A DNA stretch of 12,386 bases from Ruminococcus flavefaciens (GCA_004554385.1 SFMO01000128.1:1-12386), one strand, 5' to 3'; shown: positions 1-6,947, counted from the stretch's first letter. Made by a program: numbers and translations. Notes: a model not told the origin generated them from the letters alone.

Positions 1-64
1 CCTTTGGAATCCCGTTCATGGGCTCGGCGTACTTATCGCGCTGTAAGCGATGTACAAATATCAT
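1..64 (-). CDS. Start of an unidentified protein, cut by the window edge
   Basis: A minus-strand reading frame opens with ATG at 62-64 and runs off the left edge after 21 codons, beginning MIFVHRLQRDKYAEPMNG. An in-frame TAA lies two codons upstream, so this is the first possible ATG. A strong promoter sits about 75 bases upstream, and the previous gene on this strand has its own terminator, so this should be a separate transcription unit. No convincing ribosome binding site is visible before the ATG, which lowers confidence. I do not recognise the family. The RL..DKYA...G pattern faintly recalls the N-terminus of RES-domain toxins, but 21 residues cannot settle it. Confidence 0.35.
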   Translation of the reverse strand, partial: MIFVHRLQRDKYAEPMNGIPK

Positions 65-110
65 TTCTTATATTATTAAGCGAGTTTACGAGCGACAACG
101 TGGCAAGCGG

Positions 111-129
111 TCGAGCTGGCTCAGCTCGA
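111..129 (-). other. Perfect hairpin in the leader of the left-edge gene
   Basis: An 8-bp perfect inverted repeat (TCGAGCTG / CAGCTCGA) with a 3-base loop lies roughly 10 bases after the predicted transcription start of the minus-strand unit. In that position it could stabilise the 5' end of the mRNA or take part in leader regulation. It is not followed by a clean T-run on either strand, so it is not called a terminator. A smaller possible stem (ATCGC/GCGAT, 36-52) lies inside the coding start. Confidence 0.4.
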
Positions 130-145
130 AATTTTGATTTATATT

Positions 146-174
146 ATTATACCATATAAATCTGAAAATAGCAA
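146..174 (-). promoter_or_regulatory. Sigma-A-type promoter of the left-edge gene
   Basis: On the minus strand there is a -35 TTGCTA (169-174), a 17-base spacer and a perfect -10 TATAAT (146-151), preceded by TGG as an extended -10. Predicted start is near 138-139. It lies just past the yabR terminator, so it restarts transcription toward the left edge. Confidence 0.75.
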
Positions 175-214
175 CATACGCAGAGAAAAAGCTCCGTGTA
201 CGTTATCTGCGGCG

Positions 215-248
215 CAAAAATGCAAAAAGCCGTCCTTCCCGGACGGCT
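215..248 (-). terminator. Intrinsic terminator of the yabR operon
   Basis: A perfect 8-bp stem (228-235 with 241-248, GC-rich) with a 5-base loop begins 6 bases after the yabR stop codon. In the minus direction it is followed by TTTTT, then GCA, then TTTTT. This ends the DUF3810-yabP-yabQ-divIC-yabR unit. Confidence 0.88.
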
Positions 249-253
249 CTGTA

Positions 254-781
254 TTACTTTCTTCTTGTACCATTTTTTCTGTCGGTACTGCGCTTGAGGT
301 CACACATACGCTCCTCACTTGTCTGCTTGAAGCGTGACATCATATCCTCAAATGTCATCTCTGAGGGCGGTATCTGCTTTTTAGGCTCCCAGATAACGGG
401 CTTGCTGCGCTGCTGACGGTCATTGCTTCTCTCACCCTTATCAAAGCTTCTGTCGCCCTTGTCGAACTTTTCGCCGTTCCTGTCGCCCTTATCGAATTTG
501 CCCTGTCCCTTGTCGAAGCGTCTCTGACGCGGCTGAGCATCACCGTTCTCAGAAGCCTTTTTGATGGAAAGGCTCACCTTTCCTGCCTCGTTGATACCGA
601 TGACCTTGACCTTGACTTCCTGTTCCTCTGTAAGATGCTCTCGGATGTCGCTTACATATGTATTGGCGATCTCGGAAATATGCACCATACCTGTACCGCC
701 TCCGTCAATATCGACAAAAGCTCCGTACTGAGTGATACCCTTGACCTTTCCGTTGTAAACCTTACCTATTTCCAGCTGCAT
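254..781 (-). CDS. yabR: S1-domain RNA-binding protein, YabR-like
   Basis: The 175-residue protein has an N-terminal S1 RNA-binding fold at about 1-75. It shows the usual signatures: GKVYNGKVKGITQYGAFVDI, GMVHISEIA, a Val/Lys-rich strand and a closing GKVSLSIKKA. A hydrophilic linker follows (76-128) with four FDKG units at about 89, 96, 106 and 113, then a conserved-looking tail (129-175, WEPKKQIPPSEMTFEDMMSRF) rich in Lys/Arg. The tail resembles those of Clostridia YabR/general-stress-13-type proteins. It is the last gene of the operon, 40 bases after divIC, with an AAGGAG site at 794-799. It probably binds RNA or the ribosome in the cytoplasm; the exact role of YabR is not established. The repeat linker is its odd feature. 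Confidence 0.9.
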   Translation of the reverse strand: MQLEIGKVYNGKVKGITQYGAFVDIDGGGTGMVHISEIANTYVSDIREHLTEEQEVKVKVIGINEAGKVSLSIKKASENGDAQPRQRRFDKGQGKFDKGDRNGEKFDKGDRSFDKGERSNDRQQRSKPVIWEPKKQIPPSEMTFEDMMSRFKQTSEERMCDLKRSTDRKNGTRRK

Positions 782-821
782 AAATATTTTTAACTCCTTT
801 TTATGGATCCTTCAGATCCTA

Positions 822-1124
822 TTAATCCCTTGTAGTGTCGTAAAATCTGCGCTCGTCGGGATAGGCATAATTCCTCTCCTCAAGTGCGACCTTTTCCATA
901 TACTCCTTCAGGTCGTCACTGTCAAGGACACGCTGCAGCTCGGCATTTTCGGTCTCATAAGCGTCTATTTTAGTCTGAATCCTCGCCATCTGCTCTTCCT
1001 TAGCGGCGCAGTCCTTCTGCGTAGTAGCGATAAGTACTCCGCAGCCGATAACAATAGCGACAGCCGCCAGTTTAACGAGTCCGCGGTTGAACAGACCTTT
1101 TTTCTTCAGTTTTTCGTGTTTCAT
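822..1124 (-). CDS. divIC: Septum formation initiator (DivIC/FtsB-like)
   Basis: A small bitopic membrane protein of 100 residues from the ATG at 1122-1124. A basic N-terminus (KHEKLKKKG) is followed by one membrane segment (about residues 17-34), a heptad-like coiled coil (about 42-68, EEQMARIQTKIDAYETENAEL) and a C-terminal YMEKVALEERNYAYPDERRFYD motif. That motif matches the DivIC/FtsB signature ending in a hydrophobic-Tyr-Asp element. In this family the protein pairs with FtsL and FtsQ/DivIB at the division septum. A TTG at 1134-1136 would add four residues (MPKK). I prefer the ATG, although neither start has a strong ribosome binding site. The gene overlaps the end of yabQ by about 50 bases, suggesting translational coupling. 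Its place between yabQ and yabR matches Bacillus. Confidence 0.9.
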   Translation of the reverse strand: MKHEKLKKKGLFNRGLVKLAAVAIVIGCGVLIATTQKDCAAKEEQMARIQTKIDAYETENAELQRVLDSDDLKEYMEKVALEERNYAYPDERRFYDTTRD

Positions 1125-1659
1125 TTTTTTCGGCAACGCTTTTCACGTTCTTTCTCTTTTTATTTGCCATTTTATTATACAACAGAACGCGCCTGTTTAG
1201 CAATACTATTTTTATTTTTTTAAGTGGTTTAACAATAATTTGGAGATTTCCTACAAATTTAACCATTGCTTTTTTACACGGAAGTGCAAAAACAGTCTTC
1301 AAAGGGCTGAAAGCCACCTTCAAAGCCGCTCCAAGTCCTGCGAGGAGCTTGCGAAGGACCGCCGTGACAACTCTTCCAAGAGTAAAAAAATAGAGAGTAA
1401 AGCCGATAGCGCTTCCAATGACAAAATACAGGCGCATCTCGCCTCTTGCAGCGGCATTTGAAAAGGCTGTAAGCAGGACCGCATAGGCTGCCAGAAAGCC
1501 AATATCCTCTGCCGCTGTAAGCAGACTGTTATGCGGAAGAAGCATTCTGAGCACACGAAGCACATCATAAGCGGCTCCCACAAAAACACCTGCAGCGCAT
1601 GACAGTCCGAACAGCCAAAGCTCCTCGCTGACGGAAAAGAATGTCTCGGGAACTGTCAT
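1072..1659 (-). CDS. yabQ: Spore cortex biosynthesis membrane protein YabQ
   Basis: A 195-residue membrane protein starting MTVPETFFSVSEELWLFGLS. The start is set by a 4-base ATGA overlap with the yabP stop and by GGGGAA just upstream; a longer frame adds 22 residues that only overlap yabP. Predicted membrane segments are at about 12-34, 49-69 and 76-116. The pattern 'GxxxGxxYDxLRxLR' near residues 24-38 is typical of YabQ. The C-terminal third is very basic (KKIKIVLLNRR, NKKRKN) and presumably cytoplasmic. In Bacillus, YabQ is a sigma-E-dependent protein needed for spore cortex formation in the outer forespore membrane. Assignment rests on order (yabP-yabQ-divIC-yabR), topology and the YabQ-like N-terminal motif. 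Confidence 0.88.
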   Translation of the reverse strand: MTVPETFFSVSEELWLFGLSCAAGVFVGAAYDVLRVLRMLLPHNSLLTAAEDIGFLAAYAVLLTAFSNAAARGEMRLYFVIGSAIGFTLYFFTLGRVVTAVLRKLLAGLGAALKVAFSPLKTVFALPCKKAMVKFVGNLQIIVKPLKKIKIVLLNRRVLLYNKMANKKRKNVKSVAEKNETRKTEEKRSVQPRTR

Positions 1660-1934
1660 CTGAAAAGCTTCCCCAGTGCTGAAATAGGACCTTTTCTGTC
1701 CTTGTCTCCGTATATGAGTGCCCATATATCGCCTGTTATGGTCATATCTCCTGTTTCGACGCTCATGGCATCGATATGGAGCTCACGCCCCTGCACAGTA
1801 AGCTCCCCCAGCTGAGTATACAGACTTATCTCACGTTCATCAAAGCTGTCAACGTCGGTTATTCCTGAAATACTCAGGCTTTTTCGGTTTTCGAGAATGA
1901 TATTCTGATTTTGTTTAACGGTCTTGTCCTGCAT
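1656..1934 (-). CDS. yabP: Sporulation protein YabP
   Basis: A 92-residue soluble protein with the YabP family core: 'ILENRKSLSISGITDVDSFDE' style N-terminus, then the beta-rich 'GELTVQGRELHIDAMSVETGDMTITGDIWALIYGD'-type region (described here in parts, residues about 13-76). The start has an excellent GGAGGT site (1941-1946) six bases upstream. It sits 78 bases downstream of the metallopeptidase gene with no terminator between, so the two are probably co-transcribed. YabP is a sigma-E-regulon protein in Bacillus that acts with YabQ, and some homologues coat the forespore. The exact biochemical role is not known. Presence of yabP and yabQ suggests the organism is, or descends from, a spore former. 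Confidence 0.9.
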   Translation of the reverse strand: MQDKTVKQNQNIILENRKSLSISGITDVDSFDEREISLYTQLGELTVQGRELHIDAMSVETGDMTITGDIWALIYGDKDRKGPISALGKLFR

Positions 1935-1950
1935 GGTCTTACCTCCGGAT

Positions 1951-1969
1951 CACTTGATACTTCAAGTAT
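1951..1969 (-). other. Overlapping short dyads upstream of yabP
   Basis: Two overlapping inverted repeats lie just before the yabP ribosome binding site: ATACTT-C-AAGTAT (1957-1969) and ACTTGA-TACT-TCAAGT (1952-1967). They could be an operator or a small mRNA hairpin. The 78-base gap otherwise shows no convincing promoter or terminator. Confidence 0.25.
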
Positions 1970-2012
1970 ATTCGGCAGCTTACCTTTATATGCAGATATG
2001 CGGCCTCATATT

Positions 2013-3107
2013 TTACGGATAATAGTAATCCAGCAGCAGATCCACCACCATGGAATAGGCCCTGATGCCGTCATCTCTGCCATTCATTTTTATATTGGTA
2101 TCTATGGCTGCGGTGGAAACTTCGCTGACAGCCTCTGTGGAGATGACCTCCTTGTCGGCATTCTCCTCCCAGTAATTCTCAGGCATGAATCTGAACCAGT
2201 CACGTAGGACTTCATCGGAGATCTCATCAGAAAGAGGAAGGGCTGATTCCACATGATTTTCCCAGACTGCATTATGTACGTATTCCAGCGCATCAAGATA
2301 TGCGGAATAGCGGAACTCCACATTATCGCTGCCCGAGGCTGCTGCAAAGGATATGAAGTTCGCCTCGTCCTCCTGTATGAAGCCCTTGAGGTGAGCAAGC
2401 TCATGGCAGACCGTTGACGGCAGATTCGCCCTTACCATATCATCATTGTAGTTGGCTTCAATGGTGTAAGGAAGGTAAATTCCCGTGAGATTGGACTGGC
2501 TCATAAAATAGGAAAACTGTATGGGCTTTGCCTTGGGATAATAGCCGCGGAGCTGCGGATATTTCTCTCCGACTTTTTTCATAGCTGTGCGGGCTTCGTT
2601 TCTGAAGTCGCATGTAAGCTCAAAGCAGCCGTTTTCGTCACGCGGCACTTCTTTTGCAAGCTCATTGCACTCCTTTATGAGCTTTCCGTACAGGTCTGTT
2701 ATCTCCTCGTCGGTATGCTCGTGAGAATTCGGGAAATACTTCTCGGAAAAGGGCGTACACTGGTACATTATAAAGCAGTTCATGGTCTCGGTCACGGTTA
2801 TGTAGCAGATTATCCACAGGACGAATGTGCCTGTGAAAGCGGCTATTTTCCTGCGTTTGCCCTTTGCGAATATGAGCAGCAGCAGAAACAGCGGTATGCC
2901 GAGTAATATCAGAGCTACAGCGGCAACTGTCAGCATTTCTCCCAGTGAAAACGGCAGAAGTCCGCTTATAAATGATATGCAGTCCGATATGTACGGGAAT
3001 ATCCTTGTAACGTAAAAGTCCGCAAAGGGACGGCTTAAACGTGCTGTAATATTAAGAATTATCATTAGTCCTATCAGTATGAGCGGTATGCTGTATCTTT
3101 TTTTCAT
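2013..3107 (-). CDS. Membrane zinc metallopeptidase, DUF3810-like
   Basis: A 364-residue protein. Membrane segments are at about 6-21, 57-80 and 89-107, followed by a large extracytoplasmic or cytoplasmic domain. The zinc signature HELAH is at 235-239, and EDEAN at 246-250 supplies a likely third ligand (Glu248). This HExxH-x8-E spacing is that of gluzincin-type peptidases. The layout (N-terminal membrane helices, conserved 'YLPYTIEANYNDDM' before HELAH, then FISFAAA) fits DUF3810 as I know it. The start has GGGAGGT five bases upstream. It heads the yabP-yabQ-divIC-yabR operon and carries the operon promoter. The substrate is unknown; location suggests envelope or sporulation-related proteolysis, which is inference. 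The C-terminal end (YYYP) is intact. Confidence 0.82.
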   Translation of the reverse strand: MKKRYSIPLILIGLMIILNITARLSRPFADFYVTRIFPYISDCISFISGLLPFSLGEMLTVAAVALILLGIPLFLLLLIFAKGKRRKIAAFTGTFVLWIICYITVTETMNCFIMYQCTPFSEKYFPNSHEHTDEEITDLYGKLIKECNELAKEVPRDENGCFELTCDFRNEARTAMKKVGEKYPQLRGYYPKAKPIQFSYFMSQSNLTGIYLPYTIEANYNDDMVRANLPSTVCHELAHLKGFIQEDEANFISFAAASGSDNVEFRYSAYLDALEYVHNAVWENHVESALPLSDEISDEVLRDWFRFMPENYWEENADKEVISTEAVSEVSTAAIDTNIKMNGRDDGIRAYSMVVDLLLDYYYP

Positions 3108-3138
3108 TGCCGACCTCCCGGAAAATAATATATATTAA

Positions 3139-3167
3139 AGTATACCACAAATCCACTTATCCTGCAA
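3139..3167 (-). promoter_or_regulatory. Promoter of the DUF3810-yabPQ-divIC-yabR operon
   Basis: On the minus strand: -35 TTGCAG (3162-3167), 17-base spacer, -10 TATACT (3139-3144) with an upstream TGG extended -10. Predicted start is near 3131, giving a leader of about 24 bases to the first ATG. This is a housekeeping-type promoter, although yabP/yabQ are sigma-E genes in Bacillus. Confidence 0.75.
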
Positions 3168-3273
3168 CTGACATTATTTGCCATCGGCTGTATAGCTGCA
3201 CAAATATATAACAGTGATTTTGGCAGATACCTACAAATCAAATTGTTTTACCGAAATAAGTGAGAGGATCTGC

Positions 3274-3303
3274 TGCTTCAAACGTCTAATTATTAGAGAA
3301 GCA
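3274..3303 (+). other. Imperfect hairpin or operator upstream of the dockerin gene
   Basis: Nested dyads: TGCTTC (3274-3279) with GAAGCA (3298-3303), enclosing TCTAAT (3285-3290) with ATTAGA (3292-3297). The inner repeat has only one central base, so it reads better as a protein-binding operator, or as an AT-rich loop on the outer stem. The rest of the 258-base divergent spacer is AT-rich, and I could not place a convincing plus-strand -35/-10 pair in it. Confidence 0.3.
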
Positions 3304-3365
3304 AAAATGCTCAGATAACAAAAGAAAGTAAACATATAGAATATGATCGCAAAGGAGGTCATCTT

Positions 3366-4484
3366 ATGAAAAAAAGGCTGTTTTCAGCTGTTCTTACAGC
3401 AGCATTGACATTATCGGCTTTAACGGCTGTTCCGACTTATGTTACAGCAGAGGAAGCTGTCCCAGACAGCAGTGTATCGGCAGAAAGCGAACAGACAAAG
3501 AATTACTGGATATTCTACAAGAATATCGATACAACAGAGATCGACAATGTCGCCAGCCAAAAGGCTCATGATTACGAGTACTCACTCTATGATACGGAAA
3601 AAGACGCAAGAACTATCGAAAGACTTGTGACCGACTACTATCAGAGCATGAGACTGGAAATGCTGAAAGAAGCCTTCGCAGAGAAGTCAGCAGAGATACT
3701 CAGCGAGTTGGGTGTGGAGCCTTCCGCCGCATGGTGCAGCCGGTTTACCCCGTCTATAGTATGTTCTCTTACGGACGAGCAGTACAAAAAGGCTGTTGAT
3801 ATGGACATAATAACCGAGATAAACCTCTATTCACCGCCTGACCTCCAGCCTGCCACTGACATTGCAGACGCTCTTGAAAAAAAGGAAGAAATCCTCAACG
3901 CCTACACCCGCAGCACCGACGGCAAATCTCTCTGCGATGATTATGTTAAGTTTGATGTTGTATTAAACGCAGGCAAGGACAACAGGACCGATTATCTTGT
4001 GGTCTACGGCTTAAAGAGCAAGGACGATATAAGCAAAGTAAAATCACAGCTGGATAGGAAGCATTTCTGGGAGAACCCCACAATGGAGCTTTACAGCGGC
4101 GTTAGTCTCTATGACATCGCCAAAAGTCAGGGGAACCGTATAACACCTGTCATTTTTGTGGAGGACGAAGCTCTTGGCTGGGCATTTCCCGTATCCGTCA
4201 AGGAATACTCAGAGCAGGTCGGCTTTGACGTTTCTCCATATATCATAAGCCTTGGCGACGGCAACGGCGATTTCCGAATAAACGCTGCCGATGCCTCCGA
4301 TGTTCTCAGCAAATACACTCAGGCACAGACGACAGGCAGTGCAGGTCTTTCTACCGCAGAGATAAAAAAGCTCGATGTTGACGGCGACGGAACAATATCC
4401 GCGCTGGACGCTTCAGCAATACTCTCCTACTACGCTTACACCGCAACAGGCGGAACAGCTTCGCTGAAGGATTATCTTAAATAA
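3366..4484 (+). CDS. Secreted type I dockerin protein with a non-catalytic-looking N-terminus
   Basis: A 372-residue secreted protein. The signal peptide is residues 1-28 (MKKRLFSAVLTAALTL, cleavage near VTA-EE). The C-terminal dockerin (about 296-358) has two EF-hand-like calcium loops: D298/N300/D302/N306/D309, and D337/D339/D341/S345/D348. The repeats read GDGNGDFRINAADASDVL and DVDGDGTISALDASAIL. Type I dockerins bind cohesins, so the protein should attach to a scaffoldin or cell-surface cohesin. Residues 45-290 match no glycoside hydrolase, esterase or carbohydrate-binding motif I know. They include a stretch, SLTDEQYKKAVDMDIITEIN (135-154), reminiscent of peptidase-inhibitor I9/subtilase-propeptide folds. 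The start has a perfect AAAGGAGGT site six bases upstream. The gene is monocistronic, with its own terminator. Confidence 0.88.
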   Translation: MKKRLFSAVLTAALTLSALTAVPTYVTAEEAVPDSSVSAESEQTKNYWIFYKNIDTTEIDNVASQKAHDYEYSLYDTEKDARTIERLVTDYYQSMRLEMLKEAFAEKSAEILSELGVEPSAAWCSRFTPSIVCSLTDEQYKKAVDMDIITEINLYSPPDLQPATDIADALEKKEEILNAYTRSTDGKSLCDDYVKFDVVLNAGKDNRTDYLVVYGLKSKDDISKVKSQLDRKHFWENPTMELYSGVSLYDIAKSQGNRITPVIFVEDEALGWAFPVSVKEYSEQVGFDVSPYIISLGDGNGDFRINAADASDVLSKYTQAQTTGSAGLSTAEIKKLDVDGDGTISALDASAILSYYAYTATGGTASLKDYLK

Positions 4485-4498
4485 GAACCACATCGCAA

Positions 4499-4525
4499 AA
4501 AACCGCAGGTCATGCCTGCGGTTTT
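4499..4525. terminator. Bidirectional terminator between convergent genes
   Basis: An 11-bp perfect stem (4499-4509 with 4515-4525) and a 5-base loop. The outer AAAA/TTTT pairs provide U-tracts in both directions: TTTTCTTTATT on plus, TTTTTTGCG on minus. It lies 14 bases after the dockerin stop and immediately after the lipoprotein stop, and should serve both. Confidence 0.88.
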
Positions 4526-4527
4526 CT

Positions 4528-5124
4528 TTATTGTTCAGTTGTTGTCGTTTCAGCAGTCACTGCTACCGAAGTTTCAGCGGCAGTTGCCTGCTCTATGGTG
4601 ATCTCCGCAGTTTTCATCTCGGAAAACTTCATTGACAGCTTGTTATTTGGCATTTCAAAGCCGCTGAGCAGACCATTCCCATCAACAGAAAGAGTGTAGT
4701 CTCCGCCGTCGAGACTTCCGCTTATTTTCAGAATACCGTCGCTCTCCTCGCCGCTGAGCTCATCAAGCTTTGCATTATCCTCAACAGCCTTGATGAGATT
4801 GAGCATCATTGCCTTTACAGGCACAGCGGACTGCGGCACCGAAAAGCTGAGCCCCTTATAGGACGCAAGCACATTGCCCTCGCTGAATTCCAGCTTTACG
4901 CCGCTGAGAGTATTGGGCTCTGAGAATTCTATCTCCCACACTCCCTCGCCATAGCGCTTTATCTCGCCCTGGGCTTCAAGGCGGTCAATGGTAATGCTGA
5001 CAGCTGCCGAAAAAGCGCTGCCAAGACCGTTTCTGCGCGAAGAGCTGCCGCCCTTGGTCACTGCACAGGCTGCAAGGCACAGCACAGCACCGATAGTCAG
5101 TACGAATGTGAATATCCTTTTCAT
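4528..5124 (-). CDS. Small lipoprotein, LolA-like fold suspected
   Basis: A 198-residue protein from the ATG at 5122-5124. That start is preferred over one 15 bases upstream because GGGAG lies eight bases before it and the signal peptide then begins directly with MKRIF. The lipobox is LAAC with Cys20 as the lipidated residue, so it should be anchored to the outer face of the membrane. The mature part is rich in beta-strand-like segments (GVWEIEFSEPNTLSGVKLEF, GNVLASYKGLSFSVP, GDYTLSVDGNGLL), recalling LolA/LolB-like lipoproteins of Firmicutes. The C-terminus is a low-complexity Thr/Ala/Glu tail (ATAAETSVAVTAETTTTEQ). It is the last gene after the NAD(P)H-hydrate repair enzyme, separated by 60 bases. 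Function is unknown. Confidence 0.78.
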   Translation of the reverse strand: MKRIFTFVLTIGAVLCLAACAVTKGGSSSRRNGLGSAFSAAVSITIDRLEAQGEIKRYGEGVWEIEFSEPNTLSGVKLEFSEGNVLASYKGLSFSVPQSAVPVKAMMLNLIKAVEDNAKLDELSGEESDGILKISGSLDGGDYTLSVDGNGLLSGFEMPNNKLSMKFSEMKTAEITIEQATAAETSVAVTAETTTTEQ

Positions 5125-5184
5125 GTTACCAGCTCCCATAGAGTTATGATAATGATTTTCACATCCGACCTTAGAGGGCTCCGC

Positions 5185-6891
5185 TCATACGGTCATATTT
5201 TTCTTCTTTTCCTTTAAAATACCGAAAGCGTCGGAGATATTGCTGATTATATCCCTCGGCAGCATAGCCTCCATACCCAGCTTCTGTGCTGCCGTATCAC
5301 CTGCCAGTCCGTGCATATAAACACCTGCACAGGCGCCGTCAAATATGCCGCAGCCCTGTGCAACGGCAGCACCTATCATACCTGCCAGCACATCGCCGCT
5401 TCCACCAACGCTCATACCTGCGTTGCCAGTGTGATTTGCAGCTGTGGAGTGGCTGTCAGCCACAACAGTGCCTGCGCCCTTGAGTACAACGGTTATGCCG
5501 AACTGCTCAGCGTACTTCTCAGCGGCAATAAGCCTGTTTTCGGCTATCATCCCGGTATCGCAGCTGAGGAGCCTTGCCATCTCGCCCATATGGGGAGTAA
5601 TTATGATGTCCGTCCGCTTCTTCATTAAAATATCTATGTCCTTAGCTATGCAATTTATTCCATCTGCATCGATAATTACGGGACAGGGAGCATTCTGAGT
5701 TATATATTTCGTCAGCTCTATTGTGTCGGGAGTAACTCCCATGCCGCAGCCGATAACTACTGCGTCAGCCTTCTCCATAGCCTTTGCGAGTATATCACGG
5801 CTGCTGTCATAGAGCATGAATCCGTAATCATCGCAGTCCAGCTCAATGAAAGTCGCCTCAGGAGCAAGAGCTGATACTGTATCTATGCACTTTTCAACCG
5901 AAGCAAGGCGGACAAGCCCTGCGCCGCTCCTGAGAGCTCCAAGCGCAGCAAATGCCGCTGCTCCGCGCATAGATGAGCTGCCTGCGATAACAAGGACGTT
6001 TCCGAAATCACCCTTGTGAGCGTCTCTTTCACGCTTTGGAGGATATGAAGCAAGGAAATTTCTCTCGATACGGTAATATTTTCTCTCGCCGTCAAGTATC
6101 TTCAATGCCTCCTCAGGGATGCCTATATCGGCAACAGTCACCTTTCCGCAGTATTTCTTCATGGGAAACTGTGACATTCCTGACTTTATAAAGCCGAAAG
6201 TGATAGTTTCGTCAGCCTTGAATATTCCAACAGCAGCTGTACCCGAGGCACTGTTTCCGCCGCTGGGAACGTCTACCGCAATACGGTATGCCCCCGAGCC
6301 TATACCGAATATCCCCATGGTGTCCTTATCAAGCTGTCCATGGAAGCCCGTACCGAAAACGCCATCCACAAGCACCTGAGCCCCTACAACAGCTCCCTTG
6401 ATAAGGCCCATACGGTTCTTTTCCGCAAGAAGTATGTCATCCAGCGGATTATGCTCCTTTTTATCGTCAGAGCTTCCCGAGCTTCTTGGCTGTATGGTCA
6501 TATAGTCAAGCTCCGCCGCTTCGATAGCAGCCTCAACATTGCCGCTGCGGAAGCCCTCGATGAAGGTCATGCGTTCACGGGGAAGTCTGCTGAGCATTTC
6601 CTGTGCAAGAGGAGTCCTCGGCAGCCCTCCGATATGTATTATGGTTATCCTGTACCCCTTGTAAACAAGGATGTCCGCCGCCGCAAAGCAGTCACCGCCG
6701 TTGTTTCCCGTACCTGCAAGGAATACCACCGAGCAGGACTCAGGCTTCAGCTTTGCTTCATCGCTGCAATAATTCTCGATAAGCTCCGCAAGCCTTGCGC
6801 CTGCGTTTTCCATCAGCTGCCGCTTTGAAACTCCAAGCTTTTCGGATCGCTCCTCGAGCCTGCTCATCTGCTTTGGTGTAACTATCTGCAT
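5185..6891 (-). CDS. nnr: Bifunctional NAD(P)H-hydrate epimerase / ADP-dependent dehydratase
   Basis: A 568-residue fusion that repairs hydrated NADH and NADPH in the cytoplasm. The N-terminal epimerase (YjeF_N, about 1-270) shows GTGNNGGDCFAAA (60-72), VDGVFGTGF (176-183) and VDVPSGGNSASG (206-217), followed by VADIGIPEEA. The C-terminal dehydratase (about 285-560) has the ribokinase-like fold: HKGDFGNVLVIAG (292-304), ITPHMGEMARLL, KGAGTVV (471-477) and GNAGMSVGGSGDVLAG (489-504), with the likely catalytic Asp500. The epimerase half has an extra hydrophilic segment at about 131-160 (SSGSSDDKKEHN), making it longer than the usual roughly 500 residues. The start has GGGGAGGT seven bases upstream. 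It is the middle gene of a minus-strand three-gene unit. Confidence 0.95.
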   Translation of the reverse strand: MQIVTPKQMSRLEERSEKLGVSKRQLMENAGARLAELIENYCSDEAKLKPESCSVVFLAGTGNNGGDCFAAADILVYKGYRITIIHIGGLPRTPLAQEMLSRLPRERMTFIEGFRSGNVEAAIEAAELDYMTIQPRSSGSSDDKKEHNPLDDILLAEKNRMGLIKGAVVGAQVLVDGVFGTGFHGQLDKDTMGIFGIGSGAYRIAVDVPSGGNSASGTAAVGIFKADETITFGFIKSGMSQFPMKKYCGKVTVADIGIPEEALKILDGERKYYRIERNFLASYPPKRERDAHKGDFGNVLVIAGSSSMRGAAAFAALGALRSGAGLVRLASVEKCIDTVSALAPEATFIELDCDDYGFMLYDSSRDILAKAMEKADAVVIGCGMGVTPDTIELTKYITQNAPCPVIIDADGINCIAKDIDILMKKRTDIIITPHMGEMARLLSCDTGMIAENRLIAAEKYAEQFGITVVLKGAGTVVADSHSTAANHTGNAGMSVGGSGDVLAGMIGAAVAQGCGIFDGACAGVYMHGLAGDTAAQKLGMEAMLPRDIISNISDAFGILKEKKKNMTV

Positions 6892-6947
6892 ATAAAAGAC
6901 CTCCCCTTTTAGCGTCTTTACGCTGAAATAATATATTTACTTCCCGT

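Noticed and set aside
1..171. Plus-strand frame open from the left edge to a TAA at about 169-171
   Set aside because: No start is visible, and the stretch lies opposite a strong minus-strand promoter and leader with a perfect hairpin. The translation (ending ARNFDLYYYTI) looks like read-through of non-coding DNA.
430..520. Short direct repeats as a CRISPR-like array
   Set aside because: Units are about 20-30 bases, irregular and in frame with FDKG codons inside yabR; there are no spacers.
1969..1993. Possible sigma-E promoter before yabP (GCATATA and TATACTTG on the minus strand)
   Set aside because: The -35-like part fits, but the spacer is 16 bases, longer than the usual 14-15, and the -10-like part matches only about five of eight positions.
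3178..3210. TTGCCA with downstream AT-rich hexamers as a promoter for the dockerin gene
   Set aside because: The spacing to any TATA-like hexamer is wrong (over 20 bases) or the hexamer is poor. The dockerin promoter stays unplaced.
6340..6828. 162-codon open frame on the plus strand opposite nnr
   Set aside because: The minus strand encodes a protein with all epimerase motifs here. The plus frame has no ribosome binding site and no recognisable features, so it is an antisense shadow.
6911..6924. AGCGT/ACGCT hairpin between the DUF6106-like gene and nnr as a terminator
   Set aside because: The stem is only five pairs with no T-run, so the genes are treated as co-transcribed.
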